From positions 1,619,541 through 1,683,540 of the forward strand of contig KB445798.1 in the NCBI GenBank assembly GCA_000320605.2: a DNA stretch of 64,000 nt. The letters run 5' to 3'. This document shows positions 1 through 11,034 of this stretch, in pieces. The stretch is from Gelatoporia subvermispora B. Its lineage: Eukaryota; Basidiomycota; Agaricomycetes; Polyporales; Gelatoporiaceae. How positions within the stretch are numbered: position 1 is the stretch's first letter; each line of letters starts with the position of its first letter. Made by a program: the position numbers and the translations under genes. The notes beneath the pieces are model-generated. The model saw nothing but the letters and a program-made list of their open reading frames with translations. It made no database searches and was not told the origin of the DNA.

Positions 1-751
1 GACTAGAAAGCCGTTCAAGCTCGCGGGCGGAATGGTATATCTCCTCCGTGGTGGTGGGCTTGTCTCGTCGAATATCCTTAGCGTGTTCGACTGGAATGCC
101 ATCCAAGAAATTTGCAAGCCGATCTCCGAAGGTCATGTCTTCTTCAGGGATCTGGGACTCAATCTCGCGGAAGGCAGCAGCATAACGGGTAAGATTCCCC
201 TTCCAAGGGACCGTGCGGAGGTTGTTGCGGAGAGTCTCGATGCGAAGCTTCGTGTCGAACTTCTCCTCCATGGCCCTCCGAAGCTCGGGCCAGGTGAAGG
301 TACGTCCTAGAGCCTTCTTCTTCGCAACATACCAACGCATAGCCTCTCCTCGGAACAGCATCGGGACCTGAAGTGGCCAGTCAGAGTTGGGGATATGTTG
401 ACCAGTAAGGTAATCCTCAATGAGGATCAACCACGCACCCAAGTCCTCGCTGTCCTTCCCATGATAGGGAGCGAGTTCAACCTTGAGTTGGCCAGTACGG
501 GGAGTGGAAGTAGACGGGGCACTCGTCTGCGGGATCTCGAAGTGGGCAGAGGCAAAGCCCTGTTCGATAGCAGTGCGAATGTCAGCGGGAGTGAGGATAG
601 GAGGAATAGGTTGTACGGGAACCTCAGTGGCCTGCTCGGCAGCGGCAATGCGGTTATTGAAACCGGTAAGGATAGCCTCGAGCGCCTGATAAGCCTCAGG
701 TGTGAGCGATGCGGCTAGGGTGGCGAGCGGGTCTTGCGGCTGTGGGTCCAT
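1..751 (-). CDS. Ty3/gypsy retrotransposon Gag protein, partial
   Basis: Reading the minus strand from the ATG at 749-751 gives 250 codons with no stop before the window edge, so the C-terminus is missing. The N-terminal 110 residues are Pro/Gln/Ala-rich. After this comes a typical retrotransposon Gag core: a Leu-rich stretch around ISDW-type text (here IPNSDWPLQVPMLFRGEAM), then WYVAKKK, TFTWPELRRAMEEKF and a late FLDGIPVEH segment. This is the layout of the Retrotrans_gag family, the capsid-like protein that packages retroelement RNA. A candidate 5' LTR lies just upstream (higher coordinates). Protease, reverse transcriptase and integrase should lie beyond the left edge. The frame is clean, so the copy may be young, but integrity cannot be judged from one end. 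Confidence 0.85.
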   Translation of the reverse strand, partial: MDPQPQDPLATLAASLTPEAYQALEAILTGFNNRIAAAEQATEVPVQPIPPILTPADIRTAIEQGFASAHFEIPQTSAPSTSTPRTGQLKVELAPYHGKDSEDLGAWLILIEDYLTGQHIPNSDWPLQVPMLFRGEAMRWYVAKKKALGRTFTWPELRRAMEEKFDTKLRIETLRNNLRTVPWKGNLTRYAAAFREIESQIPEEDMTFGDRLANFLDGIPVEHAKDIRRDKPTTTEEIYHSARELERLSS

Positions 752-814
752 GTCGGTGCACTTAGTACGAGAGTGATTGGTGTAGCGCTACGAGAGGACG
801 GCGTACCAACAGAG

Positions 815-1196
815 TGCAAATATCTGATGAACAGCAGTGGTTCGATATAGAGGGCGGCTAGATAGAAGCTAGAGGGAACTGTTGGCGAGAGTTCGGCTCA
901 GGAGACGGATGTGAGTTAACCAGCACTCACACTTGATCAAGTGTGATGTCGCTACAACTTGTCGGGGCTCGAGACGGCGAGCACGAAGATGGAGCGAGAG
1001 AATTCTGGATTGCCAGGACGCTTCTCGCGCCTCTTAAATACAACGTTGGTACTACGATCGAGTCCGGAATGTACCTAGAATTACATAGATCGAATGGAGA
1101 AGTCATAATGTCCGTGCCCGAGTCCAGGGGAGTCATCCTGTGACGAGCCAAGAGTCCGGATGACTCGTCAGGTTACGATCGACTCCTGTTTACAGG
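815..1196 (-). mobile_element. candidate 5' LTR of the gypsy element
   Basis: On the minus strand this segment begins TGTAAAC and ends ATTTGCA, an imperfect TG...CA pair of ends. It carries a TATA-like TATTTAAG (1033-1041). Six bases past its 3' end is TGGTACGCC, which starts with the TGG expected of a tRNA primer-binding site. Gag begins 64 bp further on. The ends are inferred: the second LTR and the target-site duplication lie outside the window, so the limits may be off by several bases. Confidence 0.35.
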
Positions 1197-3527
1197 AGAA
1201 CGGAGTGCTGATCGTATGGAGGGAGGTACGGGATATGTCGTGGACGGAGACATACCGGATATGGACGGGGCCAAACAGGGCCAAAGCCTACCAGCAAGTC
1301 GCGGCTCAACAGCAAGGATTTGGTCATCTAGTCCGTTCCCGATGATGTTGTATTGTCAGTCGGTTGACCGTACACCGGAGAATTATGCATGACGCGACAT
1401 GGCACATCCTTCGCCTATTGCTCAGGGAATGCCGGTCCACCAGAGCCAGGGAGTACAGCAGTATCAAGCTGTTATTCTCAGGATACATACGTCGCACGCT
1501 GTAAATAATTTGGGCCAGGTCAGTTGATGTAGCTTCGTCGTGAAGGGGCGGAGTACATACTGAACATAAAATGCAGACGTTTTGGGCACCTGACGTTGTC
1601 CCCAGATCGCTGCGTGACCGGCGCTGATTGCACCGTATCCTGTAGCCGAAGGTGTGAGCGCAATGTATGAAACGCAGATACACAATGACAATGCCCCAGT
1701 TCTCAAACAGAATGTTGACATTATGCAGCTCCAGTAACACGAATTGTGTCCACACGTGGGCTAGCACCACGATACTGACAAGACTCAGAAGCGAAATGAC
1801 AAGATTGATGCGAAAGTGGTAATGCTTCCACATGCATCGTTTCAGGTCAGTTACACTCTTCATCAAGTCAGTACACGCGCATGACGTGGTACATCAGGAT
1901 CGATCAGACGGGACCAGCGGACAATGTGAGGCACCGAGGGGATATCAGGCCCTGCGATCGTGGACGTCCTCCAACATGTATTTCGGCTAGGCTGACACGA
2001 TGCAGTCCCTTGAGTACGCACCATCATCCTTGTGATTTTCTTGATTCGTCCAATGCTTGCGCCAACCATCTTCAGCGGAGGTACCGCATGAGTGAGTACA
2101 TATGTCGCTGCGGTAACGCAAAAGCATATGGGTCATGGGATCGGCTCAGGCCCTTACAGGCTCCTTCACTTGTGATCACTTGTAGAGATGTTGAGTGGAC
2201 CAACGGGCGTATTCGTGTCACTTGTATATTTTTTCTTGATGATGGTGCATTGTAGCCCCGTGCCGGATGAGAGGAATACTGCTCTCTGCTTGTTCTGGGC
2301 TACTTGCACTTGCTCTAGAATCGCATACCAAGCGCTGGTAAACAATCACGATGAGTTGCGTTCAAGAACGGTGGATCTGATCTTGTTGGCTACCTATGTT
2401 GGTAGTTCTATCAACGGGCTACCTTCGCCGTTTTGGGTCAAATTTGATGAGATGTTCTGTAAATGGGAAAGATTCTGTATACTTCATTTGCATCAACTTC
2501 AACAATGCAAACATGAGGTTGTCCTTGGTCACTCGACTGTTCCGAGCAGTCTTGACGACTAACTGGACGAGCTTCTTTGCAAAAGTCCGATCTATCATGG
2601 TTCAGATCTCACCTACAAAAATGTGCACTAGTCTCGTTCCTGTGCAGCAGATGATTCCGAGGGATTCTCAACCCGAGATGGGCTGCTGTTCTGCCTCACC
2701 GGTGACACGGTGCGGTCGGAACTGCAGCACTCGATATTTGGCCCACTTCAAAGTGTTGATCACCGCCACTCACGCATGCACGGTTCCTATACCAGTGTTC
2801 CTTGGCTCTTTCCCATCAAAAGAATGGATAAGAACTGTGATATGACCAGTGCTCGATGGAACCAGCTGAAAAGACCTCCAGGTTGCTCGTCGTAGTGCGT
2901 ATACGTTGAAATGCTAGCTGTGGCCAGCATTGTACGCGCATCCGAGGGATACGGCGGAGTCCTAATTAGAACTATACATTAATGTAGCGACTATGTCGGT
3001 GCTTCAACAAGTCTATTCAGTTACCTGTCTCCGCAGCTACATATTGAAGCACCGCCAGGCACCCGTCAAAGTGGCTGCTGCTTATTCCAGGAGTTCAGCA
3101 TCATCAGCCGTGTCGCTGAGATGTGATGCACACGCGACTCGGACGTCGATATCCATACGCTCACGTCAAGGCCGAAGCTGAAGACGAAATCGCGGTCGAA
3201 GGTGGTCGAATGAAGCTAGGAAAGTTGCACGACGGGCAGACCTCTGCGCGCTCCGAGCCCACGTCCCCTGGCGCTCCAGCCAAGTCTGTCTTTTCCCAAC
3301 ACTTTCTATCATCTTTCCTTCCGACCATCTCTGTTCATCGCACGCATTGACGTCCCCGATGCTGTATCACTAGCAACTCCCGACCCGCTGTTCTGTAAAC
3401 ATACAAATTCCTGAGCGGCCGTCCGCCTCCTCGAGCTGGCCCTCCCCGCTTCCTGTCAACTAGCTTTCCGCCTTAATTCCACCTTAAATCAACGAACTTT
3501 CATTTCCAGATATCCCCCGAGAAAACC
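1197..3527. other. gene-poor stretch, no gene recognised
   Basis: Only short or out-of-context frames are present. A minus frame at 1324-1866 and plus frames at 2188-2895 contain hydrophobic patches but lack plausible exon chains or recognisable motifs. They may be remains of a membrane-protein gene. The last few hundred bases are the 5' region of the proline-rich F-box gene that starts at 3528. Confidence 0.5.
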
Positions 3528-6500
3528 ATGCTGAGACTCCGACGCAAGAGGTCGTCGGTGGACGTCTCTGCACCTCCCCGCCCCGTCGACTCTACGCCTC
3601 CCCGCGATGCAGGACCCGCCGGGATCGTCGACACGCCCCTCTACGCAAAGTTCGCGACCGCACACAGGTCGGAGTCCTCGCCAGCCAAACCAGTTGTGTC
3701 AGGGCCCATGTCTCTGCATGCACGGCCGAACGTCGCGCGCACCCCACAGAGCGCGTCGGACAGGGCGCACGATACCCGCGAACATAGGCGCAGCGCGCGC
3801 AGACACGAGGCCGATCTAACACCGCACACAGGCGCGCCGGAGCAGGCTGGGAAGGAGAAGGGACCGAGGGCGGGGCCGAGCGAACGTGAGCTATTGTTCC
3901 CGTCCCAGGCGTCTCGCACGGAGGAGCCGGTCGTCATATCCTCGCCGACAAGGGTGCGCACACGTACGTTGTCGAGGACGAGCGCGGTCGACGTCCCATC
4001 TCCAGCAAAACAACCCGTCGAGCTTGGCACCGATGTTTCCTCGCCCTCCAAGGCGCGCACGCGTACTTCGTTACGTCCTACCGTCTCTCAGGACGTCTCT
4101 TTGTCTTCCGGATCCTCTGATACCCCGGCCGCTCCTGTAGAAGTCTTCCCGACCCCGCCGCCGTCTAATTCGTCGCACTCGCACATCAAGTCTCCACATA
4201 TTGTGCCCAAACGTATTCACGACTTCAGCACGACCAATGCGCCGTTGGCTCCTGTGCGGACTTCCACCTTGCCGACAGGCCCACCAATCACGTCGCACGA
4301 CCGTTCGTTGTCTGCTGGTCCGCCGCGCAAGAAATATTCCCTCCTCGCCGCATTTGGTCCGGACCCTTTGTCCTCTGGCACCGGTGCGCCACCTGCCGAG
4401 GTGAGTCATTCAGTGCCATTTTGTCTTCACGCAGGTCGTCTTGCAGTTGAGCATGGTCCGAGTATCTGCGAGGACGACCCGGTGACGTGTTGCACGCGAG
4501 CTGTGGTCATCATGATGTAGAGGCGCCGCTGCAGTCATACACATGACATCCGCAGTGCTCATGCCCATGCAGTGAGGTCACTAATGAACGTCGATTGCTC
4601 GCGGCGTCAGCATCATTTGGTGAACGGGCACATGTCGTGATTCACATGGCCTTCTAACAATCCATGCGACGCGGCAATCGTGATCTCTGCCTCTGCTCTT
4701 GCGAGAACTGCCGCTATCTCCCGGTTGTGGCTTTGACATACATTCCAGTATATTCGCGTCAATTCTTGCAGAAATCCGCCCTTGCACTAGCCTTTTTTTC
4801 CGGCAAGATAGCACACCGCTCGTCATTCTTTGACCGAGTTCGCTTCGGGAGAAATCGACGAGCAGTTCGTGGAGTATCGTGAAGCTCTCCCAGATATTGG
4901 CCATGTAGTATGCCACACGCGAGTCGCGAATACGTAGTGCGGAGGTGCCGATGCAGCACATGACAGTCGCACTGCTCATGCTTTCCTGGGATTCTTAACG
5001 CAGTGAGGTCGCACCCAACGCTGTGTCTAAATCCACATCGTCCCTCTGCAATCCAAGTGACAGGCGATCATGATTTCGGACTTTTTGCACGCAACGCGCG
5101 CTTGCGGCGTCGCAGCTTCCATACCCTCTCATGTCCGTCGATTAGGCTTTGCCCCGCGCTACGCATCGCTGTATTGCGAACGTCCACAACGGCCGCCTTA
5201 CTGACCCACCGTCCGTGACAGTTGCCCGCAGCCGCTGCCAATGCGAGCTTTGCCACCGACTTCCCGAACAACGCCACCGCAAGCGGAAGTCCTGGTGCCC
5301 AGCATGCGTCTGCCTCCCACGGAGTGAGTGTTCCCACGTCGATCGCGACCATGCAGGTCGCCTCGGATGCATTCATTTCCCCCGTCCGTTTCCCTCTGCT
5401 TGGCGTCGCCCGCAGAGGCAGTCCTTGTAGCATTGTCAGAGCACGCGCTGACCATCGCCGATGACAGCACGCAAACACGTTGCACTCTTCGCCTGCGAGG
5501 GTGTCCGCAAGTATCGACCTTCCCGTCGTCTCCGCCACTGCAACCAGCCCGCACACGTCGGCCAGCCTCGCGGGTAGCCCACGGAAGTCTGTGAAGAACC
5601 TCGAGAACTCGTCCGCACACGAGGCACGGCCCGACCCGCCGCCCACCCCGAGCAAGAGCCCGCGCTGGACGTTGTCGAACCTTGGCCCCAGCCCACCATC
5701 TGCACCGTCGACCGAACCCAGCTCCTTGACCTCGCCTATGCTGCACTCGTCCCGCCGCCCGCCCAAGACGGATGCTGACAGGCACTCGTGGTACAAGCCC
5801 GCTCCCGCTTCGCCCAAAGTCCCGCCGAAACCCGTGCTCGAACAGGCCCCGACATCCCGTGCGGCATCTTCAGCGAGACACCAGGCTGATGCAGCTCGCC
5901 ACCATCACGTCTCGGATTCCTCTCGGTACCCGCAAGCGCAGAAACCGACAAGACCGGTGCAACAACTTCAACAGCTCCAGCAAGCGCACCACCAACTCTC
6001 TTCGCAGCCGCATCATCAGCTCCAGCAACAGCACGGCTCTCAGCGCACGTCGTACCAGCAGACCCCGCAACGCCCAGATCGCCAGCCGCACCAGCAGCAT
6101 CGTAAGGCGCAGTCACTTGGTAGCCAACAGCCTGGTCCAGTGCAGGGTCGACCTTTGATCTTCGCCGCGATGGCTACCACAGAACCCGATCCTCCTGTAG
6201 CGGAAGCCGAGCACGGTCAGATAGACATGGATGAGTTGGATGTCACGGCCCCAGGTCTCCGCGCGATGATCAATGTAGATGCGGGTAACGACAAGCTGCA
6301 GCCAGTGCAGACCGAGCTTAACAGCGCCTTTGTTGACGGTTACCCGACGCCAAAGTCACCGTCTCCACCCCTTCCTCCCGAGAAGAACGAGCAGCCGACG
6401 TACCCGCTCACGACAAAGCAGCTCCAGATGCATGCGCAGATGCAGCCATGGCCTGCGGAGGCCCCGAGTGTCGAGCAGGTGAGAATGCAGCAGCAACAGC

Positions 6501-9014
6501 CCGCCGTCGAAGTACAGGTTCCCAGGGAAAGGAAATTAAGCAGGACAAAAGGACACGTGGAACGCGTACGTGAGGCGGAGAGTGCGCACTCTGACGCAGT
6601 AGTAAAACCACCATTGACTGCGCAGATGGAAGCTCCCGCGAACGCGACGTCCGCATACCGGTCCAGGCCCCTCCCGCCTTCTCCCGTGGGTGGCGACGAG
6701 GAGGCGTCGCCACCCCCACCCCCGCCGCACTCGTACTCGCTGCCACAACAGCCCCCGCACATGGCCCGCGCAAACATTTCCCCGCCCCAGCTTGGCTCGC
6801 CAATTCAGCTGCAGAACCAGCCGCCCAGGCCACCCCCACACGCTCGGCCCCGCAGGCAGTCGCGCGACGGCGTGAAGCCTCTGACGGGCCGGCAGCTTGA
6901 GAAGCTCGCGAATCGGCAGATACTTGGAACGCCTGGTTTGCAGAGGAACGGCGCGGAGGAGCCGGCGCGCGTCGTCCGTGGGCCCCTCCCGACACCACCA
7001 AGCGCCCCAGTCTCGCCGCCCACCGCGCCAGCGCCGGCTGAGCAGCGCTCCAGCACGCGCGTCCGGACGACCAGCAGGCATAGGCGCGAGTCACAGCACG
7101 TTCCACAGCCTGTGCAGCCTGTGCAGCCTGTGAAACCACCGACACCGGTCTCGGCGGACGAGGGGCCCCCGCGGGCCCGCCGCATGAGCCGGTCGTCGAG
7201 CGACCGCCCGCGACGTGCGGAAGATGTGGACGACACTCCGCGGATTATACAGGCGGTGCCGCCTGTGCAGCCGCCTACGCCCATCTCACCGGAGGAGTAT
7301 GTGTGCGCGAGGTCGCAGCGCAGGAGTGCGAGGCCGGAGAAGACGGCGAGGCCAGTAGCCATGGAGCCAGAGTCGCTGGGTTCTGAAAGCGAAGAAGTGC
7401 AGGTGGAGAAGGAGCCGACGTGGTACCCACTGGCGCGACACATGACAGATCCGGAGCTCCTGGCGGGGTTGCTGCCATACTTGTCGTTCTATGACTGGAG
7501 TTCGGTATCGGCTGTAAGCAAGGAGATTCGAAGGAAGTTATCGGGGGATAGGGTGTTGTGTGAGATGGTGCTGGAGAGGTATCTGCGGACGGTGGGCTAT
7601 GCGCGATGGGCGTGGCCTGAGCCGGATCCTCTGACCCTCTCACTTGAGGTGAGCTCACGCGACTGATCAGTGCTGCGCAGTGACTGATGCTGTTGGACAG
7701 GACCTGAACGCCTATATGCGCGGAGTGTCTATGCCGACGCACCAGTATGCCCGACTGGCGACCTTCTATATCCAATCCCGGGACAAATCCCAGTACGAGT
7801 TCATGCAGGAACTAGCCGCGTCCTGTCGAGCGTACACCCGCATTGTCCTCCGTCTACGCGCGCAGGCGGAGGCAGACGCTGCGGCAAACCCTGATTCCCG
7901 ACCGACGGATGCGGCGAACGGGGCCACAAGCCCACAACGCGGGGGGCGCAGCCCGAGCGTCCAGTCTGGCCCACGAGGATACATCTCGCGCAGCACCAGT
8001 CGGGGGCCCTCTCCCACTCCCACCTCGTATGCGTATGGCGCAGGCGCGGTGTCTCGGCCGATGTCCGGCTCGCACAACTTTCGCTCGCCGCTCTTCCGGC
8101 TGCGCAGGGCGCCGCTGCTGCAGGTCTTCGTGCCTTCGCCGGAGGGTGAGTGGCTCTCGGACAAGAGCGTGGAGGAGTGCGAGAAGGAGCTGTATAGGGC
8201 GGGCGTCCTGCATCTCATGCGCGCTGGGGATGTCGTGTGGGACACTGCGGTTGGCGACGAAGGGAACGTCGGGCGGATGGTATGGGACGGGAGCTATCTC
8301 CTGGTAAGTGCCGCTTTTTCAATGCGTGTTCCTGGACGCCTCGATGCGCTCTGTCTATCTTCGCCAGATTACGCAGTCTTGGGTGGAGCACAAATTGATT
8401 GGAAATTCGCAGGATCTTGACTACACGTACTCGAGGACAGGCGATCTTCCGCAGTACTTGCCGACGCTCGCGTTCCCACCGTCGTACTTCCATCGCGTCA
8501 TCCGGACCATGGGGAACGGGAACCCGATATGCCACATCGACATTTCGCCATGGGCAGATGAGATCCACCATAATCTCCAACTGCTGCAGGACAGGGTCAA
8601 GACCGACACGTAAGTCGTACATATGATATGGATGTCAAACGCCGACCTGACGATGCTCGTGATAGGCCGCAAGGGGGTCAGCACACTGTTGTCCGCTGGG
8701 TGAACCGCTCATCGTTCACCATTCGCCCCCCACCCGGGTCAACGTCCATCAAGATATCCGTGCCGAACTCCGCAGGCCCTGGTCCATCACCCAATGGGTC
8801 CTGGCTAGTCGATCCCGGTTGGTACGGGACCGTCGTAGTTGAGGCGGAAGGCACGAACGAGGGACTGGCAGACTTGCAGGTGCGATGCAGAGGCGCGTTC
8901 CCACCCAGGGCCGTCGGCGCGAGCGCGAACCCAAGTCGAGATGTGGGGCGTGAGGAGCGCAAAACTGTCTTCCGGATACTGCGTGAAAAGAGGTGTGTTT
9001 ACGATTACTTCTGA
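3528..9014 (+). CDS. large Pro/Gln-rich F-box domain protein
   Basis: Likely exons: 3528-4400, 5222-5323, 5468-7648, 7701-8303, 8413-8609 and 8666-9014, giving 1434 residues in one frame. Residues 1 to about 970 are disordered and rich in Pro, Ser, Arg and Gln, with polyproline runs and a short PVQ repeat. An F-box-like helix set follows at about 980-1025 (ARHMTDPELLAGLLPYLSFY, then SAVSKEIRRKL). A well-ordered C-terminal part has FRLRRAPLLQVFVPSPEGEW, GRMVWDGSYLL, DLDYTYSRTGDLPQYLP, VVRWVNRSSF and VEAEGTNEGLADLQ. The C-terminal half looks like a conserved fungal family whose function I do not know. F-box proteins usually act as SCF ubiquitin-ligase adaptors, so that role is inferred. Weak points: exon 2 (34 residues) is chosen because it keeps phase, the first intron is 821 nt, and exon 5 could instead begin at 8368. 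Confidence 0.75.
4539..5013. repeat. imperfect direct repeat inside the long first intron
   Basis: The text CACATGACA...GC(A/C)(C/G)TGCTCATG followed by GCAGTGAGGTC occurs at about 4539-4581 and again at about 4957-5013, the second copy with a short insertion. Both lie in the 821-nt intron of the F-box gene, which is unusually long for this genome. Confidence 0.5.
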
Positions 9015-9598
9015 TTATTCTGTCCTCATCTGACTCTTTGCGAAGCCGGCCGGGCGAGATATGGATACGCACGGTTCGCGACAAGGAGCGACTGCTGTGA
9101 ACGGCACTCCCTTCATACTTCAAGCAATGGACTCGCAATTATATTATGAAGTCAAAAGCTTCCCGAGGACTAAGGCTTATGTATTTTGCAATGTTGTAAG
9201 GCTTTCTTGTAGACTTGAACTGTTGTACCGTCTTGTTGTCTCTACCATAAACTGTATCGTAACTTCATGTAAATCGGATCAATTGTTAGATCTGCTGCGT
9301 GACAGCTCCATCGCAGCAATAGCAGTCTTCTGCGCCCTCTGCGCCCTCTGCGCCCCTCTGCAATCATATTTACCGATTATCATAGGTCGTGCATTGATGG
9401 GAAGAACTTTAAACCGCTCGTCGTTCGTCACCGAGACACGTTGCTCCGGATCTGGATGATGCCTCGACGATCGTCTTGACCATATCATCGACAACCATGT
9501 TGATCTTTTCGATCTACACAACTTGCTTTCAACCTCCATCATCGAGGGGCCATATCTCACACATCTGACGACTGAACCATACTTGATACACTTTAGCC
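9015..9598. other. spacer between F-box gene and PMI
   Basis: No coding frame is supported. It contains the 3' end of the F-box gene, a short 9-bp tandem repeat (TGCGCCCTC units at 9331-9354) and the promoter of the phosphomannose isomerase gene. Confidence 0.6.
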
Positions 9599-11034
9599 AT
9601 GGCGAAAGTCTTCAAGATCGTGCCGACGACTCAGAAGTACGATTGGGGAAAGATCGGTCTCTCCTCGAAGGTCGCGCAGTACGCGTCCGCGTCAAAGATT
9701 CCTGGCTTCACGCTAGATGAGAACGCTCCGTACGCAGAGGTGGGCCCAGTAGTTGATGTCCGACCTCACAGGTGTGCTCACGGACGCAGTTATGGATGGG
9801 TACGCATGTCAGCGGGCCCTCGCGTCTGCTCGACTCGAACGAGACCCTCAAGGACTACCTCGCCTCTCATCCGGAGCTCATCGGGGACAAGGTCATCGAG
9901 CGATTCAGAGATGCAGGGGCGGCGGAGGGTAACCTCCCGTTTCTGTTCAAGGTGCTTGCGATAGAGAAGGCGCTGAGCATCCAGACGCACCCGGACAAGA
10001 AGATGGCGGAGGCATTGCATAAGGAGAAGCCCGATGTCTACAAAGGTGCGTTTCCGTTGTCTAGTGTTCTACGTGGTCGCCCTGAAAGTGGATTCTACTC
10101 GCAGATGCTAACCACAAGCCGGAGATGGCACTCGCATTGACCCCGTTCACCGCGATGTGCGGCTTCCTGCCCCTGCCGCAGATCGCTGCCTACCTCTCGT
10201 CGACTCCGCAATTTGCAGCTCTCATTCCTTCTGCGATTGTGGGCCGCTTCGTGGCCATCGCCTCGTCATCCGATCCCACTGGCCCGACTGAGAAGGCGGC
10301 TCTCCGGGACCTTTTCTCCGCAGTCATGACCGCGGAGCCATCCACCTTCCAGCCCCAGCTCGAGGCACTCGTCAAGCGATACGACAGTGGGCAGGAGAAG
10401 GAGGTAGAGCGGGCCGTGAAGGACCTCGTCCTCCGCTTGCACAGCCAGTTCCCCGGAGACATCGGCGTGTTCTGCGCGTTCATACTGAACTACGTTGAGA
10501 TGAACCCCGGGGACGCGATCTTCTTGGCAGCGGGGGAGCCGCACGCGTATGTCTCTGGAGGTACGTGCGGAGCTTCGTTGCAGTCGCATATGGTGTTAAC
10601 TAGGAGTATGTGTAGACATTATCGAGTGCATGGCGACGTCGGACAACGTCATTCGTGCCGGGCTCACGCCCAAGTTGCGCGACATCCCGAACCTTGTCTC
10701 GGGCCTCACCTACGCCGCAGCGGACGCGACAAAGCACCTCGTAAAGCCCTCCGCGTTCGACTCTGTAGCGCACACAACGCTGTACGACCCCCCGATCCCC
10801 GAGTTCTCCGTTCTTCGTGTCGTGCTGCCTGCGGGCACGACGGAGACCCACCCGCCGGTCGATGGCCCAAGCATTGCGATTGTCACCGGGGGCCGCGGTG
10901 TCTTCGCTTGGGGACAGGGAGAGAAGGTAGCCGTCTCGGAAGGCGATGTCCTTTTTGTCGGCGCGGGGAGCGAGGTCAAGCTCACGTCGGAGGACGGACA
11001 GTTGGCTGTCTACAGGGCATTCGTGGAAGCGTAG
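9599..11034 (+). CDS. PMI40: mannose-6-phosphate isomerase (type I)
   Basis: Exons 9599-9739, 9790-10045, 10105-10560 and 10616-11034 join to 423 residues, the usual fungal length. The enzyme interconverts fructose 6-phosphate and mannose 6-phosphate, a zinc-dependent cytosolic step that feeds GDP-mannose for glycans and cell wall. The zinc ligands of the family are visible: Gln112 and His114 in SIQTHPDKK, Glu139 in NHKPEMAL, and His279 in GEPHAYVSG. The second exon opens with LWMGTH, and DIIECMATSDNVIRAGLTPK gives the conserved C-side core. All three introns are 50-59 nt with GT-AG ends and the phases agree. The start is the first ATG and matches the family N-terminus (MAKVFKI, then QKYDWG). 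No damage was seen. Confidence 0.97.

Noticed and set aside
1324..1866. 180-codon minus frame with hydrophobic N-terminal half
   Set aside because: Only a stretch near the start is hydrophobic, the rest is unstructured, no splice partners or family motifs were found, and overlapping frames are equally open.
2188..2895. Overlapping plus frames that vaguely resemble a DUF6534-type membrane protein
   Set aside because: The resemblance needs frame changes without splice sites and no conserved motif is complete.
5068..5817. 249-codon minus frame
   Set aside because: It is the antisense shadow of the GC-rich, low-complexity exon of the plus-strand F-box protein.
6408..7145. 245-codon minus frame and several other long antisense frames in 6.3-7.8 kb
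   Set aside because: Shadows of the Pro/Gln/Arg-rich coding exon; their composition mirrors it.
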